From assembly GCA_029210625.1 (NCBI GenBank), contig JARGFU010000006.1, positions 1 through 64,000 on the forward strand: a stretch of 64,000 nucleotides of DNA. Reading direction: 5' to 3'. Positions 1 through 8,554 of the stretch are shown here, one piece after another. Both the position numbers and the translations under genes were made by a program. This stretch comes from Deltaproteobacteria bacterium. GTDB taxonomy: Bacteria > Myxococcota > Myxococcia > SLRQ01. Under the pieces are notes generated by a model, which was not told the DNA's origin, searched no databases, and saw only the letters and a list, made by a program, of their open reading frames with translations. The stretch's first letter is position 1; each line of letters starts with the position of its first letter.

Positions 1-1
1 G

Positions 2-55
2 GAGACCGGGGAGACCGGGGAGACCGGGGAGACTGGCGAGACCGGCGAGACCGGG
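2..55 (+). repeat. 9-bp tandem repeat encoding Glu-Thr-Gly
   Basis: Six in-frame copies of GAGACCGGG, with single-base variants in copies four and five, encode (ETG)6. More copies may lie upstream of the window. Short in-frame repeats like this can change length by slippage without breaking the frame. Confidence 0.9.
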
Positions 56-421
56 GTCGACCTCGAGCTCTACGCTCGCGAGCTCGCCCGGGCGCAGAAG
101 AAGTACGAGTCCGGCCGCTTCCGCGGCGCCATCTCCGACTTCAAGCGGGCGATCATCGCCAACCCCGAGGGGGTGGTGGCGCACATCGGCATCGCGCAGG
201 CCTACTACGACGCCAGCAACCTCGCCCTGGCGGTGCAGCACGGCAAGACCGCCGTGGAGCTCGACCCGAAGCAGGCGCGCGCCTGGCTCCTCCTCGGCAC
301 CGTCTACCAGGAGCAGGGGAAGAAGAAGCCGGCCGCCGAGGCCTACCAGCGCTACCTCGATCTCAAGCCAGACGGAGAGTTCGCGGCGGACGTGCGTGCC
401 GTGCTGCGGATGCTGCAGTAG
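2..421 (+). CDS. TPR-repeat protein, C-terminal part (5' end outside window)
   Basis: The frame is open from base 2 and ends in TAG at 419-421, so only the C-terminal ~139 residues are present. It begins with six Glu-Thr-Gly tripeptides, then a short linker and about three TPR-like helices. The helical-repeat signatures are the YESGRFRGAISDFKRAI and AQAYYDASNLALAVQHGKTAVELDP segments, followed by AWLLLGTVYQEQGKKKPAAEAYQRYLDLKPDG. TPRs normally mediate protein contacts. The ETG run looks like a flexible spacer between an unseen N-terminal domain and the TPRs. The last base of the stop overlaps the GTG of tsaD, so the two are probably co-transcribed. Confidence 0.85.
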   Translation, partial: ETGETGETGETGETGETGVDLELYARELARAQKKYESGRFRGAISDFKRAIIANPEGVVAHIGIAQAYYDASNLALAVQHGKTAVELDPKQARAWLLLGTVYQEQGKKKPAAEAYQRYLDLKPDGEFAADVRAVLRMLQ

Positions 422-1476
422 TGAGCGAGCACCTCCTCGCCCTCGAGACCTCCTGCGACGAGACGGCGGTCGCCATCGTCAGTGATGGCGGACAGGTCGT
501 CGCCAGCCGGGTGCACACGCAGATCGATCTGCACGCGCTCTACGGGGGCGTCGTCCCCGAGCTCGCCTCGCGGGACCACCTGGCCCGGATCCTGCCCCTG
601 GTCGACGAGACCCTGCGGGAGGCGGAGATGAGCCTCGAGGAGATGACCTGCATCGCGGCCACCGCCGGTCCCGGCCTCGTCGGCGCGCTCCTGGTGGGCC
701 TGCAGACGGCCAAGGGGCTCGCGCTGGCCTCGGGGCGGCCGCTGGTGGGGATCAACCACCTCGAGGCCCACCTCGCCGCGATCCTCCTGGAGGACGAGTG
801 GCCCACCACGCCCTTCCTGGCCCTCCTGGTCTCGGGGGGGCACACGACCCTCTACGAGGTGCAGGACGCCTCGGGAGGGGAGGGCGATCGGGAGCGCTGG
901 TCGGTGCGCCGCATCGGCGGGACCCGGGACGACGCCGCCGGCGAGGCCTTCGACAAGTCCGCCCGCCTCCTCGGCTTGCCCTATCCGGGCGGCCGGGCCC
1001 TCGATCAGCTCGCCGCTGGCGGCGATCCCGAGGCGGTGCCCCTGCCCCGGGGGATGATGCACCGGCCGGAGCCGGACTTCTCCTTCAGCGGGCTGAAGAC
1101 CGCGGTGCGGCTCCACGTCGAGCGGGAGGGGGTGCCCGAGGGGCAGGCCCTGGCCGATCTCTGCGCCTCGATCCGGGCGGCGATCGTCGAGCCGCTGGTG
1201 AAGAAGACCGTGCGGGCGGCGGAGGGGCTCGGCGTGAACGAGGTGCTCCTCTGCGGGGGCGTGGCAGCGAACGGGACCCTGCGCCAGACCCTGGAGCAGG
1301 CGCTGGCCGCGGAGGGCCGCCGCCTCTTCGTGCCGCGGCCGGCCTACTGCACGGACAACGCGGCGATGGTCGGCGCCGCGGGCTGGATGGCGTTTCGCGG
1401 CGGGGGCCGCTCACCGATGAACCTCAACGCCGACCCCGGCTGGAAGCCGGGGGGCGTGGGTCCTCACCATGTCTGA
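421..1476 (+). CDS. tsaD: tRNA N6-adenosine threonylcarbamoyltransferase TsaD
   Basis: Cytoplasmic enzyme that transfers the threonylcarbamoyl group from TC-AMP to A37 of ANN-decoding tRNAs, working with TsaB and TsaE (not in this window). The 351-aa length is normal for the family. Visible signatures are LALETSCDETA at the N terminus, the metal-binding HLEAH (His113, His117), LLVSGGHT, GEAFDKSARLLGLPYPGG, and CGGVAANGTLR with a late DNAAM. The GTG start at 421 overlaps the TPR gene's stop by one base, which supports that start. The 3' end overlaps rsmA by 8 bp, indicating a translationally coupled pair of RNA-modifying enzymes. Confidence 0.97.
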   Translation: MSEHLLALETSCDETAVAIVSDGGQVVASRVHTQIDLHALYGGVVPELASRDHLARILPLVDETLREAEMSLEEMTCIAATAGPGLVGALLVGLQTAKGLALASGRPLVGINHLEAHLAAILLEDEWPTTPFLALLVSGGHTTLYEVQDASGGEGDRERWSVRRIGGTRDDAAGEAFDKSARLLGLPYPGGRALDQLAAGGDPEAVPLPRGMMHRPEPDFSFSGLKTAVRLHVEREGVPEGQALADLCASIRAAIVEPLVKKTVRAAEGLGVNEVLLCGGVAANGTLRQTLEQALAAEGRRLFVPRPAYCTDNAAMVGAAGWMAFRGGGRSPMNLNADPGWKPGGVGPHHV

Positions 1477-2338
1477 TCGTCCGGGGCCCGGGGAGATCCC
1501 GGCTCCCCGCACGCTGCTGTCGGCGCACGGCCTCGCGCCGAAGAAGGCCTGGGGGCAGAACTTCCTGCAGGACCGGCAGGTCCTCGACCGCATCGTCTCC
1601 CTCTGCCATCCCCGGGAGGGGATGAAGGTCGTCGAGCTCGGAGCGGGGCTCGGGCACCTCACCGCCCGCCTGCGCGGCAGGGGGGTCGAGGTGGTCGCCG
1701 TCGAGCGGGACCGGGACCTGGTGGCCATCCTCGAGAAGCTCTTCGAGGGTGACGCGGGCACGCGGATCGTCGCCGCCGACGCCAAGACCGTCCGCCTCGA
1801 GGAGCTCTGTCCGGGCGTCGAGCGGCGCGACCTGCAGGTGGTGGGCAACCTGCCCTACAACATCAGCACGCCGATCCTCTTTCACCTGCTGGAGCAGCAG
1901 GAGCGGATCGGGGCGCTGGTGGTGATGGTGCAGCGCGAGGTGGCCGAGCGCCTGGGCGCCGAGCCGGGCAGCAAGGACTACGGCATCCTGAGCATCCGCT
2001 TCGGGCTCCACTTCCACGTCGAGCAGGCCTTCGACGTGGCGCCCCACGCCTTCCTCCCCCAGCCCAAGGTCGTCAGCTCGGTGGTGCGCCTCGAGGCGCG
2101 GCAGCGGCCGCTGGCCGAGGTGGGCGACGAGGCGGCCTTCGCCCGGGTGGTGAAGGGGGCCTTCGCCCAGCGGCGCAAGACCATCCTCAACTCCCTGCGC
2201 TCCGCGAAGCTCCTGCCGCCGGACGCGCTGCGCGAGGCGCTCGCCGAGGCGGGCATCGAGCCCGGCGCCCGGGCGGAGACGGTGAGCATCGAGGGCTTCG
2301 CTGCCCTCACCGCAGCGGTCAGTAGCCGCGCGCCCTGA
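1469..2338 (+). CDS. rsmA: 16S rRNA (adenine1518-N6/adenine1519-N6)-dimethyltransferase RsmA/KsgA
   Basis: Dimethylates two adjacent adenines in the 3' hairpin of 16S rRNA using SAM, late in 30S maturation. The 289-aa protein shows KKAWGQNFLQD near residue 30, the SAM-binding VELGAGLGHLT, the catalytic NLPYNISTPILF, and the FLPQPKVVSSVVRLE segment typical of KsgA. Its ATG lies inside the last codons of tsaD (8-bp overlap). Its last 20 bp overlap the convergent small gene on the minus strand. The C-terminal domain looks complete. Confidence 0.97.
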   Translation: MSDRPGPGEIPAPRTLLSAHGLAPKKAWGQNFLQDRQVLDRIVSLCHPREGMKVVELGAGLGHLTARLRGRGVEVVAVERDRDLVAILEKLFEGDAGTRIVAADAKTVRLEELCPGVERRDLQVVGNLPYNISTPILFHLLEQQERIGALVVMVQREVAERLGAEPGSKDYGILSIRFGLHFHVEQAFDVAPHAFLPQPKVVSSVVRLEARQRPLAEVGDEAAFARVVKGAFAQRRKTILNSLRSAKLLPPDALREALAEAGIEPGARAETVSIEGFAALTAAVSSRAP

Positions 2339-2675
2339 CCGCGGCCATCAGCCGCCCCATGTTCTTGTCGAGGTAGCTGCGGAAGGCCTGCTTGTCGAGG
2401 GCGAGGTCGTCCATGACCTCCTGGAGGATGCTGTCGAAGTGCAGCTCCTCCTCGGGGCCCAGGCGGCGCATGGCCATGGCGATCTTCAGCAGGGCCACCG
2501 GATAGAGGGGATCACGGGTGGCCTCCTCGTCGAGCCCGACCGCCGGCGTGGGGGCGGGCTCCGCGTGGGCCGTCCGCGTGAGTGACGGGCGGTTGACGCG
2601 CCGCGGCAGGCCCGCGTCGGTGACCTCCAGCAGCCCCAGACTCGATCGAGCCGAACCCCTCGTATTTCCTGCCAT
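2319..2675 (-). CDS. Conserved-looking small protein of unknown function
   Basis: 118-aa soluble protein with no signal peptide or membrane segment. The N-terminal ~45 residues look disordered (Arg/Ser/Pro/Ala-rich). The C-terminal half is predicted helical and carries acidic stretches such as RLGPEEELHFDSILQEVMDDLALDKQAF. I recognise no family. It is probably a real gene: a GGAGG Shine-Dalgarno lies about 7 nt before the ATG, and a good sigma70 promoter lies about 50 bp upstream. It is transcribed divergently from the deoxynucleoside kinase and converges on rsmA with a 20-bp overlap. Confidence 0.7.
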   Translation of the reverse strand: MAGNTRGSARSSLGLLEVTDAGLPRRVNRPSLTRTAHAEPAPTPAVGLDEEATRDPLYPVALLKIAMAMRRLGPEEELHFDSILQEVMDDLALDKQAFRSYLDKNMGRLMAAVRARGY

Positions 2676-2723
2676 CGTATCCTCCAGCCCCCGGAAAACA
2701 GGGAGATTCGATGTGTGGTCGTG

Positions 2724-2752
2724 ACCCTACGCTACGATACATACCCTGTCAA
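2724..2752 (-). promoter_or_regulatory. Sigma70-type promoter for the small protein gene
   Basis: On the minus strand a perfect TTGACA (2752-2747) is followed after exactly 17 nt by TAGGGT (2729-2724). It lies in an unusually AT-rich stretch for this genome, about 50 bp upstream of the ATG at 2675. The -35 box is strong and the -10 box is weak (3 of 6). Confidence 0.6.
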
Positions 2753-2783
2753 CTTTTCTGACCTTGTGATTAACTCAATAGAT

Positions 2784-2811
2784 CGATCGATCGGATCCCT
2801 CGATCGATCGG
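2784..2811. repeat. Repeated self-complementary GATC-rich motif in divergent promoter region
   Basis: Two copies of CGATCGATCGG (2784-2794 and 2801-2811) are separated by six bases, 40-70 bp upstream of the deoxynucleoside kinase start. Each copy is largely palindromic and GATC-rich. Possible roles are a protein-binding site or a methylation-sensitive site; the sequence alone does not decide. Confidence 0.5.
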
Positions 2812-2850
2812 CTTTCCCAAGATCCACGGTTGTGGCACCCTCCGCGCCCG

Positions 2851-3504
2851 ATGCGTCCGCGCTACATCGTGGTCGAAGGCCCCATCGGGGTCGGGAAGAC
2901 GACCCTGGTCAAGGCCCTGTCCAAGCGGTTTGCGGCCAAGTCGGTCTTCGAGGTGGTGGAGGAGAACCCCTTCCTGGCCGACTTCTATACCGACCGGGAC
3001 CTCTACGCCTTCCAGACCCAGGTCTTCTTCCTGCTCTCGCGCTTCAAGCAGCAGGAGGCGCTCGCCCAGCGGGACCTCTTCCAGCAGGTGATCGTCAGCG
3101 ACTACCTCTTCGCGAAGGACCGCATCTTCGCCGAGCTGACCCTCAACGGGCCGGAGCTCGGCCTCTACCACCGGGTCTACGACGCGCTCACCCCCCGGGT
3201 GCCCAAGCCCGACCTGGTCATCTACCTCCAGGCCCGCATCGACGTGCTCCTCGGCCGGATCAAGGAGCGGGGGCGCCCCTTCGAGCGCGACTTCGACGCC
3301 CAGTACCTGACCGACCTCTGCCAGATCTACAACGACTACTTCTTCCGCTACGACGACACGCCGCTCCTGGTGGTCAACACGAGCGATGTGAACCTGCGGG
3401 ACTCGCGCGCCGCCCTCGACGACCTCGTGGACGAGATCGAGCACCTGCGCGGCGGCACGAAGCACTACGTCCCCCGGGGGGACGCCCGGCCCCAGGCCGA
3501 CTGA
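2851..3504 (+). CDS. Deoxynucleoside kinase (dNK / deoxyadenosine-deoxyguanosine kinase family)
   Basis: Predicted to phosphorylate deoxynucleosides for salvage into dNTPs, in the cytoplasm. The P-loop GPIGVGKTT lies at about residues 9-17. EENPFLADFYTDRD and the SDYLFAKDRIF segment match the substrate-binding and DRS-like regions of the family, and the lid-type RIKERGRPFERDF follows. Length is 217 aa from the ATG at 2851, typical for the family. A longer form from a TTG at 2830 is possible but adds only MWHPPRP. It is monocistronic, with a hairpin soon after the stop, and lies upstream of panB. Substrate preference cannot be read from sequence. Confidence 0.9.
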   Translation: MRPRYIVVEGPIGVGKTTLVKALSKRFAAKSVFEVVEENPFLADFYTDRDLYAFQTQVFFLLSRFKQQEALAQRDLFQQVIVSDYLFAKDRIFAELTLNGPELGLYHRVYDALTPRVPKPDLVIYLQARIDVLLGRIKERGRPFERDFDAQYLTDLCQIYNDYFFRYDDTPLLVVNTSDVNLRDSRAALDDLVDEIEHLRGGTKHYVPRGDARPQAD

Positions 3505-3524
3505 AGGGAGACCGCTTCAGGCTC

Positions 3525-3544
3525 TCACGCCCCTTCGGGCGTGA
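3525..3544 (+). terminator. Hairpin after deoxynucleoside kinase gene
   Basis: A perfect 8-bp stem (TCACGCCC / GGGCGTGA) closes on a CTTC tetraloop 20 nt after the kinase stop. No T-run follows, so it may be an mRNA-end stabiliser or a weak or Rho-assisted terminator rather than a classical intrinsic one. Confidence 0.45.
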
Positions 3545-3718
3545 TCGATCCGCTCCGGGGGGATAAACTCTAATCGTCTGGTGTGCTCGACGACTCTCTC
3601 GGCGAGATGGCCGTAGGCGCTGACCCGATGGGACCCACGGGCAGCGACCCCGAGCCGAAGAGAGGCGAGCCCTCGAGGCACCAGCCCGAACAACCAAAGA
3701 GAACGACGGAGGTAAACC

Positions 3719-4589
<871 letters not shown>

Positions 4590-4597
<8 letters not shown>

Positions 4598-5480
4598 CGC
4601 CCCCCGGCCGAGGGTCGCCCGGACGACCCGCGAGTGCCAGGAGCTGCTCGCGGCCTTCCCCCGGGAGGGCGCGGCGCCGATCGCGCTGGTGCCCACCATG
4701 GGCTACCTCCACGCCGGCCACGCCGCGCTCCTGCGGGAGGCGCGGCGCAGCGGCGCGCGGGTCGTCTGCTCGATCTTCGTGAACCCCACGCAGTTCGGTC
4801 CGAACGAGGATCTCGCGCAATATCCCCGGGACCTCGAGCGCGACCTCTCCGTCTGCGCCGCCGAGGGCGTCGAGCTGGTCTTCGCCCCCGAGAGCCCCGC
4901 CGAGCTCTATCCCCCCGGGGCGGCGACCCGGGTCCGGGTCGAGGGGCTGACCGAGCACTTCTGTGGCGCCTCCCGCCCCGGGCACTTCGACGGCGTGGCC
5001 ACCGTGGTCACCGCCCTCTTCGGGATCGTCCGGCCCGCGCGCGCCTACTTCGGCGAGAAGGACTTCCAGCAGCTGGCGGTGATCCGGCGCTTCACCCGCG
5101 ACCTGCACCTCGGCGTGGAGATCGTCGGGGTGCCCACCGTGCGCGAGGCCGACGGCCTGGCGCTCTCCTCCCGCAACGCCTACCTCGACGCAGCGGGACG
5201 CCAGAAGGCCCTCGCCCTCTCCCGGGCCCTCGCCGCCGTCCGCCGCAGCTACGGCCAGGGCGAGCGCTCGGCCGGAGTCCTGCGCAAGCTCGCCCACGGC
5301 ACCCTCGCCGAGGGGGTCGACGCGATCGACTACGTCGAGCTCGCCGATCCCGAGGCGCTGCGCCCCCTGGCGCCGGCGACGCTGGTCGACGCCTCGACCC
5401 GGCTCCTGATGGCGGCCTTCGTGGAGGGTGAGGGGGGGCGGCGGACGCGCCTCATCGACAACGGGGCGCTGCAGGACTAG
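4590..5480 (+). CDS. panC: Pantothenate synthetase PanC
   Basis: ATP-dependent condensation of pantoate with beta-alanine to give pantothenate, in the cytoplasm. The 296-aa protein shows [14 protein letters not shown] (HxGH nucleotide-binding motif), [49 protein letters not shown] and the late LSSRNAYL (KMSKS-equivalent region). It is translationally coupled to panB by an 8-bp overlap and followed by smpB after 9 bp, so panB-panC-smpB reads as one operon. Confidence 0.97.
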
Positions 5481-5489
5481 ACCGCGAAC

Positions 5490-5984
5490 GTGGCGAAGAA
5501 GAAGAAGGAGAAGAGCAGCCCCGAGCCCGGGGTGAAGGTCATCGCCCGCAACAAGCGGGCGAGCCACCGCTGGGCCATCGAGGACACCTTCGAGGCCGGG
5601 CTGGAGCTGCTGGGCACCGAGGTGAAGAGCCTCCGGGCCGGGCTCCTCCAGCTCTCGGACGCCTACGCCGCCTTCGAGGGAGAGGAGCTCTTCCTCTACC
5701 ACCTGCACATCGGCGCCTACCCGGCCGCAGGGCCTCACCTGCAGCACGACCCCCTGCGCCGCCGCAAGCTGCTCCTCCACCGCGCTCAGCTCGAGCGGCT
5801 CCGCGGCAAGCTGGAGCAGCGGGGCTACAGCCTCATCCCCCTGGAGCTGCGCTTCCGGGGCCCCTGGGCCAAGGTGATCGTCGGCCTGGGGCGGGGCAAG
5901 AAGCAGCAGGACCGCCGCGAGGACATCCGGGAGCGGGAGGCCGACCGCGACATGGCCCGCGCCCTCCGCCGCGACAACCGCTGA
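5490..5984 (+). CDS. smpB: SsrA-binding protein SmpB
   Basis: Binds tmRNA and brings it to stalled ribosomes for trans-translation. Its RNA partner ssrA lies about 11 kb downstream in this window. The 164-aa protein begins with a Lys-rich tail, then ARNKRASHRWAIEDTFEAGLELLGTEVKSLR, YAAFEGEELFLYHLHI, HDPLRRRKLLLH and a basic C-terminal tail ending REREADRDMARALRR, which normally probes the mRNA channel. The start is GTG. It converges on the DUF971 gene with a 7-bp gap. Confidence 0.96.
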   Translation: MAKKKKEKSSPEPGVKVIARNKRASHRWAIEDTFEAGLELLGTEVKSLRAGLLQLSDAYAAFEGEELFLYHLHIGAYPAAGPHLQHDPLRRRKLLLHRAQLERLRGKLEQRGYSLIPLELRFRGPWAKVIVGLGRGKKQQDRREDIREREADRDMARALRRDNR

Positions 5985-5991
5985 CCGGGGC

Positions 5992-6339
5992 TCAGATCCC
6001 GGCGAGGTTCTCGGGGTTGTACCCGGGGCCGCCGTGGAGCGGGCAGGGGCAGATCTTCAGCAGGTGCTCGTAGGAGTAGATCCCCGAGTCGTGGCCGTCG
6101 GCGAAGCGGAGGCCGATGGCGTAGGAGCCCACCGTCTCCATACCGACCAGCTCGATCGCGGCGCCGCTGGCCTCCCTGAAGGTGTGGGTGCCGCCGTGCC
6201 CCTGGCAGCCCGCGCAGGGGCAGTGGCCGCGCAGGTAGGCCAGCTCGTAGCGGGACTCGTGCCGGTCGTTCCAGGTGATCACCACGACGCCCTCGGAAGC
6301 GAGGGCGTGCACATCGACGGGGCGGGGGAGGGGATCCAT
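5992..6339 (-). CDS. DUF971 domain protein
   Basis: A 115-aa protein carrying the DUF971 / gamma-butyrobetaine-hydroxylase-like N-terminal fold: ITWNDRHESRYELAYLRGHCPCAGCQGHGG, then VGSYAIGLRFADGHDSGIYSYEHL. In other bacteria DUF971 occurs alone or fused to Fe-S carrier (Mrp/ApbC) proteins. Its role is not settled. The CPCAGC and CPCPLHGG cysteines could bind metal. I chose the ATG at 6339; the frame extends upstream to a TTG at 6378 with no better start signal. Confidence 0.85.
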   Translation of the reverse strand: MDPLPRPVDVHALASEGVVVITWNDRHESRYELAYLRGHCPCAGCQGHGGTHTFREASGAAIELVGMETVGSYAIGLRFADGHDSGIYSYEHLLKICPCPLHGGPGYNPENLAGI

Positions 6340-6437
6340 GAGGGGCAAGAAGGTGCACCCGGCCCGCGGCGCGGTCAACCGGCGAGGCCGCCCTCGCCTC
6401 GCCCTCTCACCGGCTTAGGGTGTAGAGAGGCCGGAAC

Positions 6438-7466
6438 GTGAACGGACTCCTCCTGGTCAACCTGGGCACGCCCGAGGCCCCCACGATCCCGGCCGTCCGC
6501 CGCTACCTGCGGGAGTTCCTCTCGGATCCCCGGGTCATCGATCTGCCGGCCCTCGGGCGCTGGCTCCTGCTCAACCTGATCATCCTCCCCTTCCGCCCCA
6601 AGCAGAGCGCGCACGCCTACCAGCAGATCTGGACCGAGCGGGGCTCTCCGCTGCTCCTCCACGGGCGCTCGCTGGAGTCGATGGTGCAGGAGCGGCTCGG
6701 CGAGGGCTGGAAGGTCGTGCTGGCCATGCGCTACGGCGCACCCTCCCTGGCCGAGGGCCTCGCCGCCCTCGAGGCCGCGGAGGTCGAGCGGGTGGTGGTC
6801 CTGCCCCTCTATCCCCAGTACGCCTCCTCGACGACCGGCTCGACCCTCGAGGCCCTCTACGCCCTCGCCGGCGCGGGCCAGCGCGTCCCCTCGCTCTGCG
6901 TCGTGCCCCCCTTCCACGAGGACGAGGGCTACCTCTCGACCCAGGCCGCGCTGATGCGAGAGACCCTCGAGCGCGAGCCCGTCGATCACGTCCTCTTCAC
7001 CTTCCACGGCCTCCCCGAGCGCCAGGTGCGCGCGGCGGATCCCACGGGGCAGCACTGCCTGGCGCGAGAGGACTGCTGCGAGCAGCCCAGCCCGGCGCAC
7101 CGCACCTGCTACCGCCACCAGTGCCGGCGGACGGCCGAGGCCCTGGCCGGCCGCCTGGACCTCGCCGAGGGTGCCTGGTCGGTCGCCTTCCAGTCCCGGC
7201 TGGGGCGCACCCCCTGGCTGGGGCCCTACACCGATCAGGTGCTGGCGGAGCTCGGAGCGAAGGGCGTCGAGCGGGTGGCCCTCGTCAGCGGCTCCTTCGT
7301 GGCCGACTGCCTGGAGACCCTCGAGGAGCTGGGGCTGCGGGGGCGCGAGACCTTCGAGGCCGCCGGCGGCAAGCAGCTGGTCCTCGTGCCCTCGCTCAAC
7401 GACCAGCCGGCCTGGGCCGACACGGTGGCCGCCCTGGCGCGGCGCGCCGCCCCGGCCACGGACTGA
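6438..7466 (+). CDS. hemH: Ferrochelatase with internal cysteine insert
   Basis: Inserts Fe2+ into protoporphyrin IX (or coproporphyrin III) in the last stage of haem synthesis. The 342-aa protein has VNLGTPEAP at the N terminus, the catalytic FTFHGLPERQ (His190), FQSRLGRTPWLGPYTD and SGSFVADCLETLEEL. An internal segment around residues 207-229 holds five cysteines (C207, C213, C214, C224, C229). This matches the known class of bacterial ferrochelatases that hold a [2Fe-2S] cluster in an internal insert rather than at the C terminus. Start is GTG. The gene faces the yceI-like gene across a shared terminator. Confidence 0.95.
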   Translation: MNGLLLVNLGTPEAPTIPAVRRYLREFLSDPRVIDLPALGRWLLLNLIILPFRPKQSAHAYQQIWTERGSPLLLHGRSLESMVQERLGEGWKVVLAMRYGAPSLAEGLAALEAAEVERVVVLPLYPQYASSTTGSTLEALYALAGAGQRVPSLCVVPPFHEDEGYLSTQAALMRETLEREPVDHVLFTFHGLPERQVRAADPTGQHCLAREDCCEQPSPAHRTCYRHQCRRTAEALAGRLDLAEGAWSVAFQSRLGRTPWLGPYTDQVLAELGAKGVERVALVSGSFVADCLETLEELGLRGRETFEAAGGKQLVLVPSLNDQPAWADTVAALARRAAPATD

Positions 7467-7505
7467 AAAAAAAGCGGGCGTCGCGGATGGCTCCACGACG
7501 CCCGC
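7466..7505 (-). terminator. Intrinsic terminator of the YceI-like gene
   Basis: A perfect 10-bp GC stem (GCGGGCGTCG / CGACGCCCGC, 7474-7483 and 7496-7505) is flanked on its left by eight A, which read as U8 on the minus strand. This is a textbook Rho-independent terminator for the leftward yceI-like gene. It overlaps the last base of hemH. Confidence 0.85.
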
Positions 7506-7558
7506 CTCAGAGGGCAGCCTCCCTCTCGGGAGACCGACCCCTTCGTTGGGGGGAACGT

Positions 7559-8167
7559 CTAGCTCTTCGGCTCGGGCTTTCGATTGAGCTCGATGTCGAT
7601 CTCGATCTTCACCTCGTCACCGACGACGGCGCCGCCGGTGTCCATGGTCTTGTTCCAGCTCACGCCGTAGTCCTGCCGGTTGATGACGGTGCTGGCCGTC
7701 GCGGCCCGCGAGTACCACTTCGCCGGGTTGAGCACGGGCTCGGAGATGTCCTCGACCTCGAGGACCACCGGGCGGGTCACGCCGTTGAGGGTGAGGTCGC
7801 CGCTCACCTTCAGCTCGTCGCCCTTCTTCTCCACCTTCTTCGAGACGAAGGTGATGGTCGGGTGCTTCTTGATGTCGAAGAAGTCGGCGGTCTTCAGGTG
7901 GCGGTCGCGCTGCTCGTTGCCGGTGTCGACGGTGGTGGCGTCGATGGTGACGTCCACCTCCAGCTTGCCGAGGTCCTCGGGATCGAGCTTCACCGTGCCC
8001 GTGATGCCGGTGAACTGACCCCGCACGGTGGCGATGAGCAGGTGCTTCACCTTGAAGTTGGCGGAGGTGTGCGCGGTGTCGATCTTCCAGGTCTCGAGCT
8101 CGGCCTGCGCCGGGGCGGCCAGGAGGAGCAGCGAGAGGAGGATCAGGGTCGGGAGGGTCTTTCTCAT
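7559..8167 (-). CDS. YceI family periplasmic protein
   Basis: Secreted lipocalin-like protein; the family binds isoprenoid-type lipids and is often linked to stress tolerance, but a specific ligand cannot be inferred. The 202-aa product starts with a clear signal peptide (MRKTLPTLILLSLLLLAAPAQA) and continues WKIDTAHTSANFKVKHLLIATVRGQF, the family's opening strand. VDVTIDATTVDTGNEQRDRHLKTADFFD and the C-terminal DYGVSWNK are also characteristic. The ATG at 8167 has a GAGGAGAG Shine-Dalgarno. A longer reading frame upstream lacks a credible start. It is single-gene with its own terminator. Confidence 0.93.
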   Translation of the reverse strand: MRKTLPTLILLSLLLLAAPAQAELETWKIDTAHTSANFKVKHLLIATVRGQFTGITGTVKLDPEDLGKLEVDVTIDATTVDTGNEQRDRHLKTADFFDIKKHPTITFVSKKVEKKGDELKVSGDLTLNGVTRPVVLEVEDISEPVLNPAKWYSRAATASTVINRQDYGVSWNKTMDTGGAVVGDEVKIEIDIELNRKPEPKS

Positions 8168-8301
8168 GGGTCTCTCCTCGGGGTTGGCCGGCAGCGCTCG
8201 AGAAGCGAGCGCGCTCACCCCTCCCTTCGCCGGGAGCCAGGACGAAGTTACGACCGAACCCATGAAGACAAATGTGGGCCCGGGCCCCGCGCCTCGCTAC
8301 C

Positions 8302-8532
8302 TCAGGTTGCGCGGGCGCGCAGGGGCGCGAGGATCTCCTGCTCCTCGTCCGGGAAGCGGCCGCTGGCGTGCTTCGAGTAGAGCAGGGCGCCATCCACGTG
8401 GATGTCGTAGATGCCGCCGCCGCCGCGGATCAGCTCGACCTCGACGCCCGGCAGGTCCTTCAGCTTGGCCGCCAGACCGGCGGCCCTCGGCTCGTAGTTT
8501 CAAGCCCCGCAGTAGGTGATCGTGATCTTCAT
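8302..8532 (-). CDS. SelW-like (SelT/SelW/SelH, Rdx family) selenoprotein with in-frame UGA at codon 11
   Basis: Reading ATG at 8532 through the TGA at 8502-8500 gives a complete 76-aa thioredoxin-like protein beginning MKITITYCGA-U-NYEPRAAG and ending in TGA at 8304-8302. The redox motif is Cys-Gly-Ala-Sec, where Cys-only members carry CxxC. The body (AAKLKDLPGVEVELIRGGGG, then IYDIHVDGALLYSKHASGRF, PDEE) matches the Rdx family in order and length. A 7-bp stem-loop sits 14 nt after the UGA (separate entry). The gene starts 22 bp after the DUF2063 gene, with GAGGA before the ATG, so it is the fourth gene of the DUF692 operon. Predicted role: thiol/selenol redox in the cytoplasm. The selABCD genes are not in the window. 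Confidence 0.87.
8467..8485 (-). promoter_or_regulatory. Bacterial SECIS-like hairpin downstream of the UGA codon
   Basis: On the minus strand GGCCGCC pairs perfectly with GGCGGCC around the 5-nt loop GGTCT. The loop begins 21 nt after the UGA and its first two bases are G. Both agree with the loose bacterial SECIS consensus (small apical loop with an early G, within about 16-37 nt of the UGA), which SelB reads. Confidence 0.75.
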
Positions 8533-8554
8533 GTCCTCGAGGATAGTCCAGGCG

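Noticed and set aside
8500-8502. TGA taken as a true stop of a tiny ORF
   Set aside because: The frame on both sides matches one Rdx-family protein and is followed by a SECIS-like stem, so read-through as Sec is the better reading.
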